This document shows, piece after piece, positions 27,402 through 33,866 of a DNA stretch of 38,443 nt. Where the stretch lies: IMG/VR virus record IMGVR_UViG_3300047409_000194, positions 1 through 38,443 of that record; one strand, 5' to 3'. Source of the stretch: a virus. Below the pieces are notes generated by a model that did not search any database, was not told where the DNA came from, and worked only from the letters and a program-made list of their open reading frames with translations. The number at the start of each line of letters is the position of its first letter. Within the stretch, counting starts at the first letter, position 1. The translations under genes were made by a program, and so were the position numbers.

Positions 27402-27997
27402 ACCATCCCCACCGTCGCCACGGCCATCTGCTGCACCCGCTTCTCCAGTTCGATCACCCGCGCCAGCAACTCGGCCACCATCCCCGGATCAGTCGCCAGC
27501 ATCGTCAGCCGGCGCGACTCCTCGTCGGTATAGCGGTGCCCTGCCCCCGGCCAGTGCCGCATCCGGCACACCTCGCATAGCGGCGGCTGCTCGACCTTCG
27601 GCTCCTTCGCCAGCACCAGGCCCTCGGCCTGCAGCGCGTCTTTGATCTCGTTCAGCGCCTTGCGCCCCAGGTTGGGGGTCAGCAGCAACTTGGTCTCAGT
27701 CCATGTCACCAGGGCGGCAACCGTCGTGATCCCCTCGGACAGCAGGCAGTTCACCGTGCGCGTCTGCAAGCCAAGCTCGCGCACCGAGTCAAGCTCACCC
27801 AGCCCCGTGCGGTGCGCCATCTCAAAGCGCACCCCGTTGCTGGCCTCGAAAAACTCAGGGCTGCTATGGCCCAGCTTCCCGGCCTTGAGCGCCGCCTCAT
27901 ACTCCGCCAAGGCAGGCAGGTAGGCGGTATTGAACAGCACGCCCTCCCCGACGTCCTGGCGGACCACAATGGTCAGCGTGCGGCGCGCCCGGCTCAT
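27398..27997 (-). CDS. RNA polymerase alpha-CTD-like protein with Cys/His motif, 199 aa
   Basis: ATG 27997 forms ATGA with the terminase stop; a GTG 9 bases upstream is the alternative. Residues ~70-130 (LGLQTRTVNCLLSEGITTV, then LLLTPNLGRKALNEIKDAL) align by eye with the bacterial RNAP alpha C-terminal domain, including the equivalents of E. coli R265, N268, C269, G296, K298 and E302; S299 is Ala. These contact UP-element DNA. A CX2CX3HX5H motif follows (C141, C144, H148, H154), then a C-terminal helix (VAELLARVIELEKRV). The N-terminal 65 residues are of unknown fold. It could modulate host transcription at AT-rich promoters; that role is inferred. Confidence 0.85.
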   Translation of the reverse strand: MSRARRTLTIVVRQDVGEGVLFNTAYLPALAEYEAALKAGKLGHSSPEFFEASNGVRFEMAHRTGLGELDSVRELGLQTRTVNCLLSEGITTVAALVTWTETKLLLTPNLGRKALNEIKDALQAEGLVLAKEPKVEQPPLCEVCRMRHWPGAGHRYTDEESRRLTMLATDPGMVAELLARVIELEKRVQQMAVATVGMV

Positions 27998-29508
27998 GCC
28001 GCCCACGCACTGGTTTCGACTTCGCGCTTGTAGCGGTCCTTCACCGTCGGGCTCGAGTCCCGCGGCCAGATCAGCTCGAGCTCGGGCTCGGCGATGCGCG
28101 CCAGCGCGTCCATCATGTCATCGTGCAGGCCGACAGGAAAGCTGACGTACTCCTGCTCGATGAAGTCCTGCACCAGGTCGCGTACGACGTGCTCGTAGTC
28201 GCCATAGTTGTGCGTGATCGGCAGGTAGAAGCGGCCCTGCTCGAACAGCGGCAGCAGCCGGCGCACGCGATCGTTCTTCGGCGCCCGGCCGGCCACCGGG
28301 GTGATATCGAACCGGTAATTCTCCGCCTCCTGGCAGGCCTTGATATGGGCGATGTCGGCCATCAGCCCGTACGACTCGTAGCGGACTTCCATTGGGCGCC
28401 ACTTGCGGTGCAGGCGCATGATCGCCGCGGCGCGCTCGGTCAGGTTCAGCCGGTCTCTGATGATGTCCAGCGCGTAGTAGTTGCGATCGGCGGCCAGCCC
28501 GATGACCCAGATGCTGGTGTAGTCAGAGCTCCGGCGCTTGCTGTTCGCCGCGTCGCAGAGTAGGTACTTGTTCATCCCCTCGCCGCTGCGGTTCTCGAAG
28601 TGCTTGAGCCACTCGCGGCGGAAGGACTGGGTGGCGTCGTGGAGCGGGTCCTGCATGATCTGGCACGCGAACGTGTACGGGCCCAGGTCTTTGCGCTTCT
28701 CCTTGAGCTGCTCCACGGTCCAGATCGCCGGCACGCCGTCCAGGGTGCCGTCGTCGGTGGCCAGCCGCACGCGCTGGGTGGCGGTGCCGCGCTGCAGGAT
28801 GGTCTGGTAACTGTCCGCGGCGTGGTACCTGGTACCCACGAACCGCCGGCGGCCGTGCTCGGTGCCCAGGTTGTACGACAGCTCGAGCATCTCGGTCGTC
28901 TTCTGCATCATCTCCGGCGAGGTGACCGAGCTCTGGGTCACGACGTCGTCGTAGACCATGATCGAGTAGTGCTTGCCGGTCGGCTGCCCATCGACCAGGC
29001 CGTGCGCCTCGAGCGTGCTCTCCTTCGGGTTGCCGCGGCGCCTGAGCACCAGCCCATCGTCCTCGCTCCACTTCGGCGCCTGGCGCGCGGGGTCGTGCCA
29101 GATGATGTCCGGGAACAGACCGCGCAGGCAGGCGTTGGTCTCCAGCTCGCGCTTGAGTTGGCGTAAGAAACCCTTGGCGATCGGCCGGGTATGAGAGAAC
29201 AGCCCGACGGTGACCTCAGGATCGTTCAGGATGTCCTGCAGCGTCAGCGCCAGGGTGATGATCGAGCTCTTGTAGTGGCCTCTGCTCCAGAGGTCCAGGC
29301 GATCGTTCGGATCCGCCTGCACTTCCCGACACCGATCCAGGATCCACTGGTGCTCCGCATCCGGTCGGTTCAGTGCGTACCGTAGCAGGTAGTACAGATC
29401 GTTCAGACACAGGTATCTGATGGCCTGGGCCTGCTCTACCGAGGATAGCGCCAGCAAGGAACGCTGCAGCGTCGAATACTGCTCCAGGGTGGTTGGTAGT
29501 GGGCTCAA
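27994..29508 (-). CDS. Terminase large subunit (TerL)
   Basis: ATP-driven packaging motor and nuclease. Walker A-like SRGHYKSS at 75-82, Walker B IMVYDD at 183-188, and the RNase H-like nuclease acids D319 (LLCDAANS), E378 (RYESYG) and D463/D467 (HDDMMDA). The length of 504 aa is normal. The start is probably TTG 29508 with AAGGG about 10 bases upstream: an in-frame stop lies only 21 bases further up, and the DRCREVQADPN and NDLYYLLRYAL segments upstream of Walker A must belong to the protein. It overlaps the TerS ORF by 293 bases in another frame. Confidence 0.93.
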   Translation of the reverse strand: MSPLPTTLEQYSTLQRSLLALSSVEQAQAIRYLCLNDLYYLLRYALNRPDAEHQWILDRCREVQADPNDRLDLWSRGHYKSSIITLALTLQDILNDPEVTVGLFSHTRPIAKGFLRQLKRELETNACLRGLFPDIIWHDPARQAPKWSEDDGLVLRRRGNPKESTLEAHGLVDGQPTGKHYSIMVYDDVVTQSSVTSPEMMQKTTEMLELSYNLGTEHGRRRFVGTRYHAADSYQTILQRGTATQRVRLATDDGTLDGVPAIWTVEQLKEKRKDLGPYTFACQIMQDPLHDATQSFRREWLKHFENRSGEGMNKYLLCDAANSKRRSSDYTSIWVIGLAADRNYYALDIIRDRLNLTERAAAIMRLHRKWRPMEVRYESYGLMADIAHIKACQEAENYRFDITPVAGRAPKNDRVRRLLPLFEQGRFYLPITHNYGDYEHVVRDLVQDFIEQEYVSFPVGLHDDMMDALARIAEPELELIWPRDSSPTVKDRYKREVETSAWAA

Positions 29509-29776
29509 CAGTAGCGCCCTTGGCGATCACGTTGCCGACTTCGGCTATGAGCCGCAGGTAGCCGTGGGGGTCTTTGCGTGCCAGCTGGCGGAAGCTCTGC
29601 TTGCCGGCTTTCCTCCAGTCCGCTAGGGCGTCCTGCAGGAAGTCGTTCTCGATCAGCTGGCGGGCACCAGGGGGTCTGCCAGCTGGGTTGCCCGACTGGC
29701 CCGGTTTCCACTGCTGGGGGAGTGGAACTCTGCTGACGCTCTGTTTTTTCAGAGATGGCTGTTTCGCCGCGCTCAC
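29216..29776 (-). CDS. Terminase small subunit candidate (DUF5681-like), 186-aa ORF
   Basis: GTG start with AGGAG 10 bases upstream. The N-terminal ~95 residues carry WKPGQSGNPAGRPPGARQL, the DUF5681-type GNPAGRP signature, then ENDFLQDALADWRKAGKQSF and a helical segment to GNVIAKGAT. These fit small DNA-binding proteins found ahead of TerL. The remaining ~90 residues (from about 29508 on) overlap TerL in another frame and have the biased composition of a shadow frame. The true product may be as long as the ORF, or an ancestral stop may have been lost. Confidence 0.72.
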   Translation of the reverse strand: MSAAKQPSLKKQSVSRVPLPQQWKPGQSGNPAGRPPGARQLIENDFLQDALADWRKAGKQSFRQLARKDPHGYLRLIAEVGNVIAKGATVEPTTNHPGAVFDAAAFLAGAILGRAGPGHQIPVSERSVLPATVRTEPTGCGAPVDPGSVSGSAGGSERSPGPLEQRPLQELDHHPGADAAGHPERS

Positions 29777-29851
29777 GTTCGAGATGCTCCTGCTCGGAGG
29801 TGATCCAGAGTAGCAGGTCGACAGGGATGCAAGCTGTTGAATACATTCACG

Positions 29852-29980
29852 TTACTGCTCGAGGTTGTGGACCAGTAGGTTGGGGAATTCTGGATCCGGC
29901 TCGGGGTGGCACCAGCACTCGGCGGACAGCTCGTGCTCGCGGCCGACCAGGGGGACGACATGGACTTCCTCGGCATCCAT
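29852..29980 (-). CDS. Small Cys/His-containing protein, 42 aa
   Basis: Translates as MDAEEVHVVPLVGREHELSA followed by ECWCHPEPDPEFPNLLVHNL. It resembles a widespread class of tiny phage proteins (HVLPxxDLxxHexxxxCxCxPxxe...VVHNsxd), all of unknown function, which supports reality despite a weak ribosome site. An in-frame ATG at 30025 would add 15 residues. It is the first leftward gene after the central control region, 75 bases upstream of the TerS start. Confidence 0.65.
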   Translation of the reverse strand: MDAEEVHVVPLVGREHELSAECWCHPEPDPEFPNLLVHNLEQ

Positions 29981-30067
29981 GGCCGGATAGTGTGCGCCTA
30001 CCAGGCGCTGTGCGTCAACGCACATTGGGCACTACATCTTGCGATATTCCATTAGTGTAGATCTGTG

Positions 30068-30079
30068 TATATCGATATA
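30068..30079. promoter_or_regulatory. 12-bp perfect palindrome in the divergent control region
   Basis: TATATCGATATA reads the same on both strands. It lies upstream of early promoter P1 and inside the AT-rich spacer that must also drive late leftward transcription, so it is a candidate operator. Confidence 0.5.
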
Positions 30080-30091
30080 GCTAATGACCAG

Positions 30092-30120
30092 TAGACTGAT
30101 GTACGGTATACACCGATAAT
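30092..30120 (+). promoter_or_regulatory. Early promoter P1
   Basis: TAGACT (30092-30097), 17 bases, GATAAT (30115-30120). The -10 and the bases after it (GATAATTCAGTCATCG) match P3 closely and P2 partly. The -35 is weaker than in P2 and P3. A TGTA-N5-TACA inverted repeat (30100-30112) lies in the spacer, a possible operator. Confidence 0.75.
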
Positions 30121-30155
30121 TCAGTCATCGCATCACAACACACCGGAGAAACGAA

Positions 30156-30347
30156 ATGACCACAGTCCGCCTCACTCAAGCCCAACGCAAAGCCCGTGAC
30201 GCCTATGAATTCGCCGAGCGCCAGGAAGACCGCTACCTCGGTTCGGTATTCGTAACGCCGCAAGGCCAGCGTGACTACGAAGCAAAGACCCGCGCTGCCT
30301 ACGATGCTTGCAAGCGCCTTGGAATGAACTGGCTCCACGGCCTGTAA
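30156..30347 (+). CDS. First early gene, 63-aa charged protein
   Basis: CCGGAGAAACGAA precedes ATG, about 36 bases after P1 -10. Charged and helical (RLTQAQRKARDAYEFAERQE, RDYEAKTRAAYDACKRLG). The Arg/Lys/Glu mix suggests a soluble interactor of a host protein. Not recognised; first genes after strong early promoters often encode host-takeover functions, but nothing here shows it. Confidence 0.75.
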   Translation: MTTVRLTQAQRKARDAYEFAERQEDRYLGSVFVTPQGQRDYEAKTRAAYDACKRLGMNWLHGL

Positions 30348-30362
30348 GAACCGAGCCCATAG

Positions 30363-30380
30363 GGGGTGGCCCACCACCCC
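30363..30380 (+). terminator. Hairpin with CCCA loop (GGGGTGG/CCACCCC)
   Basis: A seven-base-pair stem, loop CCCA, located between the first and second early genes and followed by TTCTGTGCTTT. The U-run is poor, so it may be a weak terminator or a processing/stability hairpin. A sister hairpin with the same loop lies at 30976. Confidence 0.55.
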
Positions 30381-30408
30381 TTCTGTGCTTTACCCACCGG
30401 AGAACACC

Positions 30409-30627
30409 ATGCTTAAAGGCACCATCAAAGTCCGCACCGCCAGCAGCTACGGCACCCAGCGCATCTACCCGGCGTGTGGCTGCGCCCATCTGCTGGCCCA
30501 GATCGCCGGGACCAGGACGCTGACCGAGGCGGCGATCACTTCGCTGATCACCACCGGCATCACGGTCCTCCAGGACCACGGCTTCGCCACCCGCCCCATC
30601 GCTTCCACCGCTGATCTCATTTACTAA
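30409..30627 (+). CDS. Hypothetical early protein, 72 aa
   Basis: GGAGA 5 bases before ATG 30409 decides the start (an in-frame upstream codon at 30385 lacks one). MLKGTIKVRTASSYGTQRIY, then PACGCAHLLAQIAGTRTLT and ITTGITVLQDHGFATRPI. A small mixed alpha/beta protein with a CGC centre; unknown function. Confidence 0.72.
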   Translation: MLKGTIKVRTASSYGTQRIYPACGCAHLLAQIAGTRTLTEAAITSLITTGITVLQDHGFATRPIASTADLIY

Positions 30628-30640
30628 GAGGAGAACCAGA

Positions 30641-30967
30641 ATGAAATTCACCGTACTCAAAGCCACCGGTTGCGCCTGGCGCGGCCGTTACCTGAACCTC
30701 AACGGTCGGCAGATCGCCCGTATCACCGTTGACCCGACCGCCTCTCGCGGCCCGACGCTGAGCTTCGGCGGCGGTTTCGGCAACTTCGCCAACGACATCC
30801 AGGCCCCGTGGCTGCGCCGCCTGGTGTGGGCCACCCACGTCGTTGACGTGCGCTTCCGCCTGCCGCACGTCCCGTACCGCTGGGTGGCGCGGTTCCCCCG
30901 GCTGCTCCCGGCGTACCGGATCTCATCCAGCTTCTGGTACGGGCTGGATGGGCGCTACCAACGATAG
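30641..30967 (+). CDS. Basic early protein, 108 aa
   Basis: AGAGGAGAACC precedes ATG 30641. Basic and aromatic (CAWRGRYLNLNGRQIARITV, PWLRRLVWATHVVDVRFRLP, YRWVARFPRLLPAYR). Likely beta-rich; no motif recognised. It ends 8 bases before a strong hairpin. Confidence 0.7.
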   Translation: MKFTVLKATGCAWRGRYLNLNGRQIARITVDPTASRGPTLSFGGGFGNFANDIQAPWLRRLVWATHVVDVRFRLPHVPYRWVARFPRLLPAYRISSSFWYGLDGRYQR

Positions 30968-30975
30968 AACCCAGG

Positions 30976-30995
30976 AGGGAGTGGCCCACCACTCC
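30976..30995 (+). terminator. Hairpin with CCCA loop (GGGAGTGG/CCACTCCC)
   Basis: A perfect eight-base-pair stem with the same CCCA loop and sequence context (GAACC before, CTGYGCT after) as the hairpin at 30363. No U-run follows, so it is probably a processing, stabilising or pausing element more than a complete terminator. Confidence 0.55.
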
Positions 30996-31030
30996 CCCTG
31001 CGCTCTGCGCGTTCACTGAGGAGAACTGCA

Positions 31031-31255
31031 ATGTCACAAGTAATTGACCGCTTCAACGACGTCTTCAATATCCAGGTCTGCGAGAGCAAACTGTCCGACG
31101 GTAGCCCGGTGTTCGATGTACGCCTCCACGGCCGCGACGGCAACGCCGACCCGGTCGGCATCGTGATCGACTGCGTCGACTACAAGCACGCGATCAAGCT
31201 GGCCCACCAGCTGTTCGAGGCCACCAGCAGCATCAGCGTCGGCGGGGTGATCTGA
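31031..31255 (+). CDS. Hypothetical early protein, 74 aa
   Basis: GAGGAGAACTGCA precedes ATG. Alternating strand/helix (NIQVCESKLSDGSPVFDVRL, VGIVIDCVDYKHAIKLAHQL). The KHAIKLAHQLFEA helix recalls small phage proteins of unknown function. TGATG overlap with the next gene. Confidence 0.72.
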   Translation: MSQVIDRFNDVFNIQVCESKLSDGSPVFDVRLHGRDGNADPVGIVIDCVDYKHAIKLAHQLFEATSSISVGGVI

Positions 31256-31455
31256 TGGCAGCGCAACGCTACACCTTCAAGAACCAGACGTTCAAGCGTT
31301 TCTACGACAGCGAACCGAGGTCCGGCACCGTGGTTCTCGATATCGACTGGCAGGAGATCGTCGACGCGCTGGGCACCAAAGCAGCCTGGAACAAGAGCGG
31401 CAAAAGCAAGCTGGCGCTGGGCATCAAGGCCAAGTTCATCGGAGACAAGAAATGA
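31255..31455 (+). CDS. Hypothetical early protein, 66 aa
   Basis: One-base TGATG overlap at the start, ATGA at the end. Basic (YTFKNQTFKRFYDSEPRSG, KAAWNKSGKSKLALGIKAKF) with a central VVLDIDWQEIVDALG. Not recognised. Confidence 0.7.
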   Translation: MAAQRYTFKNQTFKRFYDSEPRSGTVVLDIDWQEIVDALGTKAAWNKSGKSKLALGIKAKFIGDKK

Positions 31456-31637
31456 ACAGCCATATCGTTTTCGTACACGTCCCCAAGGCCCGCATCACCG
31501 GCGCCGCGGCCTGCCCACAGTGCAACGGCAGCGGCCAGCGCTGGTTCGACGTGTTCGCTGTCCCCCGCCGGCCGCCGATCGCCACCGACGCCGTGCGCTG
31601 CTGGTCCTGCAACGGCAGCGGCCGGAGGGCGGCATGA
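31452..31637 (+). CDS. Small zinc-ribbon-like protein, 61 aa
   Basis: Two DnaJ-like half sites, CPQCNGSGQRW and CWSCNGSGRR, about 25 residues apart, give a four-Cys zinc-binding set (two CXXCXGXG motifs). The N-terminus is a short strand (MNSHIVFVHVPKARI). Such single DnaJ-type zinc fingers are frequent in phage early regions; the partner is unknown. ATGA overlaps at both ends. Confidence 0.78.
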   Translation: MNSHIVFVHVPKARITGAAACPQCNGSGQRWFDVFAVPRRPPIATDAVRCWSCNGSGRRAA

Positions 31638-31828
31638 GCAACAAGAAATACAACGTGCTGGTCGAAATTGATCGCGCCAGCCAGGAGATCAAACGAGTCG
31701 AGGCCAGGATCGCAGTCCTGCGCCATGAGATGGTCGACCAGATCAACTCACTGATCGATGACCGCAACCGGCTGCTGAAGCAACGCTCACGGTTGCGCGA
31801 CCAACTCAGAGAGCTGGAGCAGCCATGA
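31634..31828 (+). CDS. Coiled-coil protein, 64 aa
   Basis: ATG 31634 overlaps the previous stop (ATGA). A single charged coiled coil (LVEIDRASQEIKRVEARIAV, LIDDRNRLLKQRSRLRDQLR). Role unknown. Confidence 0.7.
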   Translation: MSNKKYNVLVEIDRASQEIKRVEARIAVLRHEMVDQINSLIDDRNRLLKQRSRLRDQLRELEQP

Positions 31829-32031
31829 GCCACAAATTCAGCGAGCTCAAGCTCGGCGACACCTTCGACTTCATCGGCCCGGTGCCGCGCTTCAATTCGT
31901 TCTACGAGCGCTGCACCAAGACCTCGAGCCGCGGCTATACCTGGTGGCACCCCGAGCGCAACGCGCCCGTGCCGTGCGTGGTGGGCACCATCAACTGCAA
32001 GGTTTTTCACGTCAAACGCAAGGAGGACTGA
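31825..32031 (+). CDS. Small early protein, 68 aa
   Basis: ATGA overlap. MSHKFSELKLGDTFDFIG, then SSRGYTWWHPERNAPVPCVV and KVFHVKRKED. The pattern KFSELKLGDxFDFIG ... Y..... HVKR is that of a recurrent small phage protein (beta-barrel-like) of unknown function. Confidence 0.72.
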   Translation: MSHKFSELKLGDTFDFIGPVPRFNSFYERCTKTSSRGYTWWHPERNAPVPCVVGTINCKVFHVKRKED

Positions 32032-32032
32032 G

Positions 32033-32227
32033 ATGGACTTTCTACTCGCCGAGCACGGGTCGATCTACCTGCTCACCGCACGCACCCCGGAGGCACAAGC
32101 CTGGGTCGCGTCCAACTTACCCGAGGACCGCCTGCGCTGGGCCGGCGCCACCGCGATCGGCCACCAGTACGTTTCCGACATCATCACCGGCATCGGCCAG
32201 GCCGGCTTACAAGTGGAGCTGTCATGA
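32033..32227 (+). CDS. Hypothetical early protein, 64 aa
   Basis: Ribosome site AAGGAGGA lies in the end of the previous gene. MDFLLAEHGSIYLLTARTPE, WVASNLPEDRLRWAGATAIG and ISDIITGI-like end. Compact alpha/beta; the layout fits a small family in which a short strand (IYLLTART) is followed by W..  and H.YV. Function unknown. Confidence 0.7.
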   Translation: MDFLLAEHGSIYLLTARTPEAQAWVASNLPEDRLRWAGATAIGHQYVSDIITGIGQAGLQVELS

Positions 32228-32703
32228 CTGACGAATTCAAGGCTGAATGCAATACCACCGACGCGCCGATGGTGCGCGACTGGATCCAACACCGCGGCGG
32301 GTTGGTGCTCTGGCACGCGCTCGATCTGGGCTATCGCCCGATGTATGCCATGGCGCCGCAGCTGGACGACGATGGCAGCGTGCTCGGCCCGCCCAGCTGG
32401 CGCTACGGCCGGCCAGAGCTGATCACCGACGAGGCCGCGGTCGGCGTGCGCACCGACGTGCTGTTCGCCACCGTGCCGGTCAAGCTGGTCTGGAAGGGCG
32501 CCAGCCGAATACTGTCAGAGGCCTCGATGCGCAAGGTGGACAAGACCTGCGAGCGCTGCTTCGACCAGCACGGCAATGCCCGCTACTCGCGCAAGACCGA
32601 CGACCCGCTCGAGGCCATGCTCGACCCCGAGCCGGCCATGCTCGTCACCTACTCGGACGGCATCATGCCACTCTCGGAATGGAGCAAACATGGTCCGCAC
32701 TAA
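32224..32703 (+). CDS. Hypothetical early protein with CX2CX3H, 159 aa
   Basis: ATGA overlap at the start. Mixed alpha/beta (DWIQHRGGLVLWHALDLGYR, TDVLFATVPVKLVWKGASRI) with a Cys/His element CERCFDQHGNARY near residues 118-130. This copy lacks the second His seen in other Cys/His-motif proteins of this genome. The 3' end overlaps the RHH gene by 14 bases. Confidence 0.68.
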   Translation: MTDEFKAECNTTDAPMVRDWIQHRGGLVLWHALDLGYRPMYAMAPQLDDDGSVLGPPSWRYGRPELITDEAAVGVRTDVLFATVPVKLVWKGASRILSEASMRKVDKTCERCFDQHGNARYSRKTDDPLEAMLDPEPAMLVTYSDGIMPLSEWSKHGPH

Positions 32704-32827
32704 TATCTACCTCAGCGCGCCGCAGCTGGCCGCGTTGCAGACCCTGGCCAGCACTACCGGGTTAAGCGTCGCCGAGCTTGTTCGGCGGGCGATCGATCTG
32801 TATCTGACCCCGGCCCAGGTGCACTGA
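32690..32827 (+). CDS. Ribbon-helix-helix (CopG/Arc-like) protein, 45 aa
   Basis: GGAGC precedes ATG 32690. MVRTNIYLSAPQLAALQTLA, then STTGLSVAELVRRAIDLYL: the short strand (RTNIYLS) and two helices (with TGLSVAELVRRAID) are the RHH fold, so it is a probable dimeric DNA-binding regulator. Last rightward gene of block 1; its 3' half is antisense to the end of a leftward gene. Confidence 0.85.
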   Translation: MVRTNIYLSAPQLAALQTLASTTGLSVAELVRRAIDLYLTPAQVH

Positions 32828-32963
32828 CCGGCGGGCGCAGCAGCGCCGCGAGTTGTCGCTGCTGCGTCTCGTAGGCATGGACCTGCTCGAGCATCACGCC
32901 GATCGCGGCGTGCACCCGGTCGATACCGAGGTGCCACTGGCCGCAGAGGGGACAGAGGACCAC
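32754..32963 (-). CDS. Small zinc-motif protein, 69 aa
   Basis: GTG 32963 lies one base after the stop of the collagen-like gene (TGACGTG), a coupling arrangement. It begins V-V-L-CPLCGQWHLGIDRVH, with C4, C7, H11, H18 close to the Cys/His spacing found elsewhere in the genome. The C-terminal half is Arg/Pro-rich (SAPGPGSDTDRSPAEQARRR) and antisense to the RHH gene, so the end of this gene is less certain. Confidence 0.5.
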   Translation of the reverse strand: MVLCPLCGQWHLGIDRVHAAIGVMLEQVHAYETQQRQLAALLRPPVSAPGPGSDTDRSPAEQARRRLTR

Positions 32964-32964
32964 G

Positions 32965-33711
32965 TCAATACCTGTCCGGGGTCATCACGTCAATGCGGAT
33001 GTTGGTCGGCGCACCGCCCAGCGGCCGGTCGCCATTGGTGACGATGATGTCAAGTGTGTCGTCATAGGTCATCATCACCTGCGATGGGGATCCCGGCGTA
33101 GGGGCATTGGACAGCCCGCATGACGGTGCGTTTTCAGATGCCGTAAAGCGCTGGATGCCGTTGTTGTTCAGGGTCAGGGTGCGGGTGAAGACCGCGCTGC
33201 CAGGCTCTTCAATGACGTTGATCCGCCCGAATTTGGTAGGGTCCATCGCCGACTTCCAGACCAACCGGAAACAGCAGGTCTGGAGCGGCGCCAGCTGCAC
33301 GTTCTTCAACGTCACTTGACCGCTTTCCGGCCACGGCACGATCACCGGCGGCACCGGGGTCGGATAGTCCTGCCCCTGCGGGGGCGGGGGACCGCCGTCA
33401 GTGCCGCCATCGCCACCATCGGTACCACCATCGCCCCCATCGCCACCACCTGCGGGGCCTTGTGGCCCCGGCGGTCCCTGGGGGCCTGCTGGCCCCGGCA
33501 CGCCCTGGGCACCGGCCGGCCCCGGGATCCCCTGCGGCCCTGCTGGGCCAGTAGCGCCCTGCGGCCCGGGTGGCCCTGCGGGACCGGGCGGCCCCATGAT
33601 GCCGCTCGGAGGCGGCGCATCGTCACCCCCATCGCGCACATAGAATTGACTGCACTCGATCACCTGCACCGTGTCCGACGCCGACCCGGCTGGAAAGACA
33701 TAGAGCTTCAT
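32965..33711 (-). CDS. Second collagen-like protein, 248 aa
   Basis: ATGA overlap at the start. Residues 1-37 are a short beta-rich head ([20 protein letters not shown]), 38-90 are Gly-Pro-Pro-type triplets ([14 protein letters not shown] and on), 90-110 Gly/Asp-rich, then a C-terminal beta domain ([56 protein letters not shown]). Unlike the fibre, it sits in the immunity-linked leftward island, so it could be an accessory virion fibre or a lysogenic-state surface factor; neither is shown. Confidence 0.75.
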   Translation of the reverse strand: MKLYVFPAGSASDTVQVIECSQFYVRDGGDDAPPPSGIMGPPGPAGPPGPQGATGPAGPQGIPGPAGAQGVPGPAGPQGPPGPQGPAGGGDGGDGGTDGGDGGTDGGPPPPQGQDYPTPVPPVIVPWPESGQVTLKNVQLAPLQTCCFRLVWKSAMDPTKFGRINVIEEPGSAVFTRTLTLNNNGIQRFTASENAPSCGLSNAPTPGSPSQVMMTYDDTLDIIVTNGDRPLGGAPTNIRIDVMTPDRY

Positions 33712-33866
33712 CGCAGTCCCCTTCGCTTACGTTCGGTCCAGAACCGACGCATGGTCTCGCGCTTGCGCTTGTAGTCGCGCCAACTTTCCCAGGCTGCCAG
33801 CAGCACCAGATACACGCAGACCAGCACGATCATCGTAACCCAGGATAGGATGTCGCTCAGGTCCAT
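33708..33866 (-). CDS. Small single-span membrane protein, 52 aa
   Basis: ATG 33866 overlaps the nuclease stop (ATGA). Hydrophobic residues 8-27 ([19 protein letters not shown]), then a very basic tail ([20 protein letters not shown]), giving an N-out/C-in orientation by the positive-inside rule. Unknown role. Confidence 0.7.
   Translation of the reverse strand: MDLSDILSWVTMIVLVCVYLVLLAAWESWRDYKRKRETMRRFWTERKRRGLR

Noticed and set aside
29505-29846. 113-codon - strand ORF beginning MYSTACIPVDLLLWI
   Set aside because: Starts 5 bases after the 42-aa gene, so a short leader peptide is possible, but most of it is an out-of-frame reading of the TerS region with Pro/Arg-rich composition.
30001-30090. 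Candidate leftward sigma70 promoter pairs (TTAGCT/TACACT and similar)
   Set aside because: Only 3-4 of 6 matches in each box with poor spacing; not strong enough to call.
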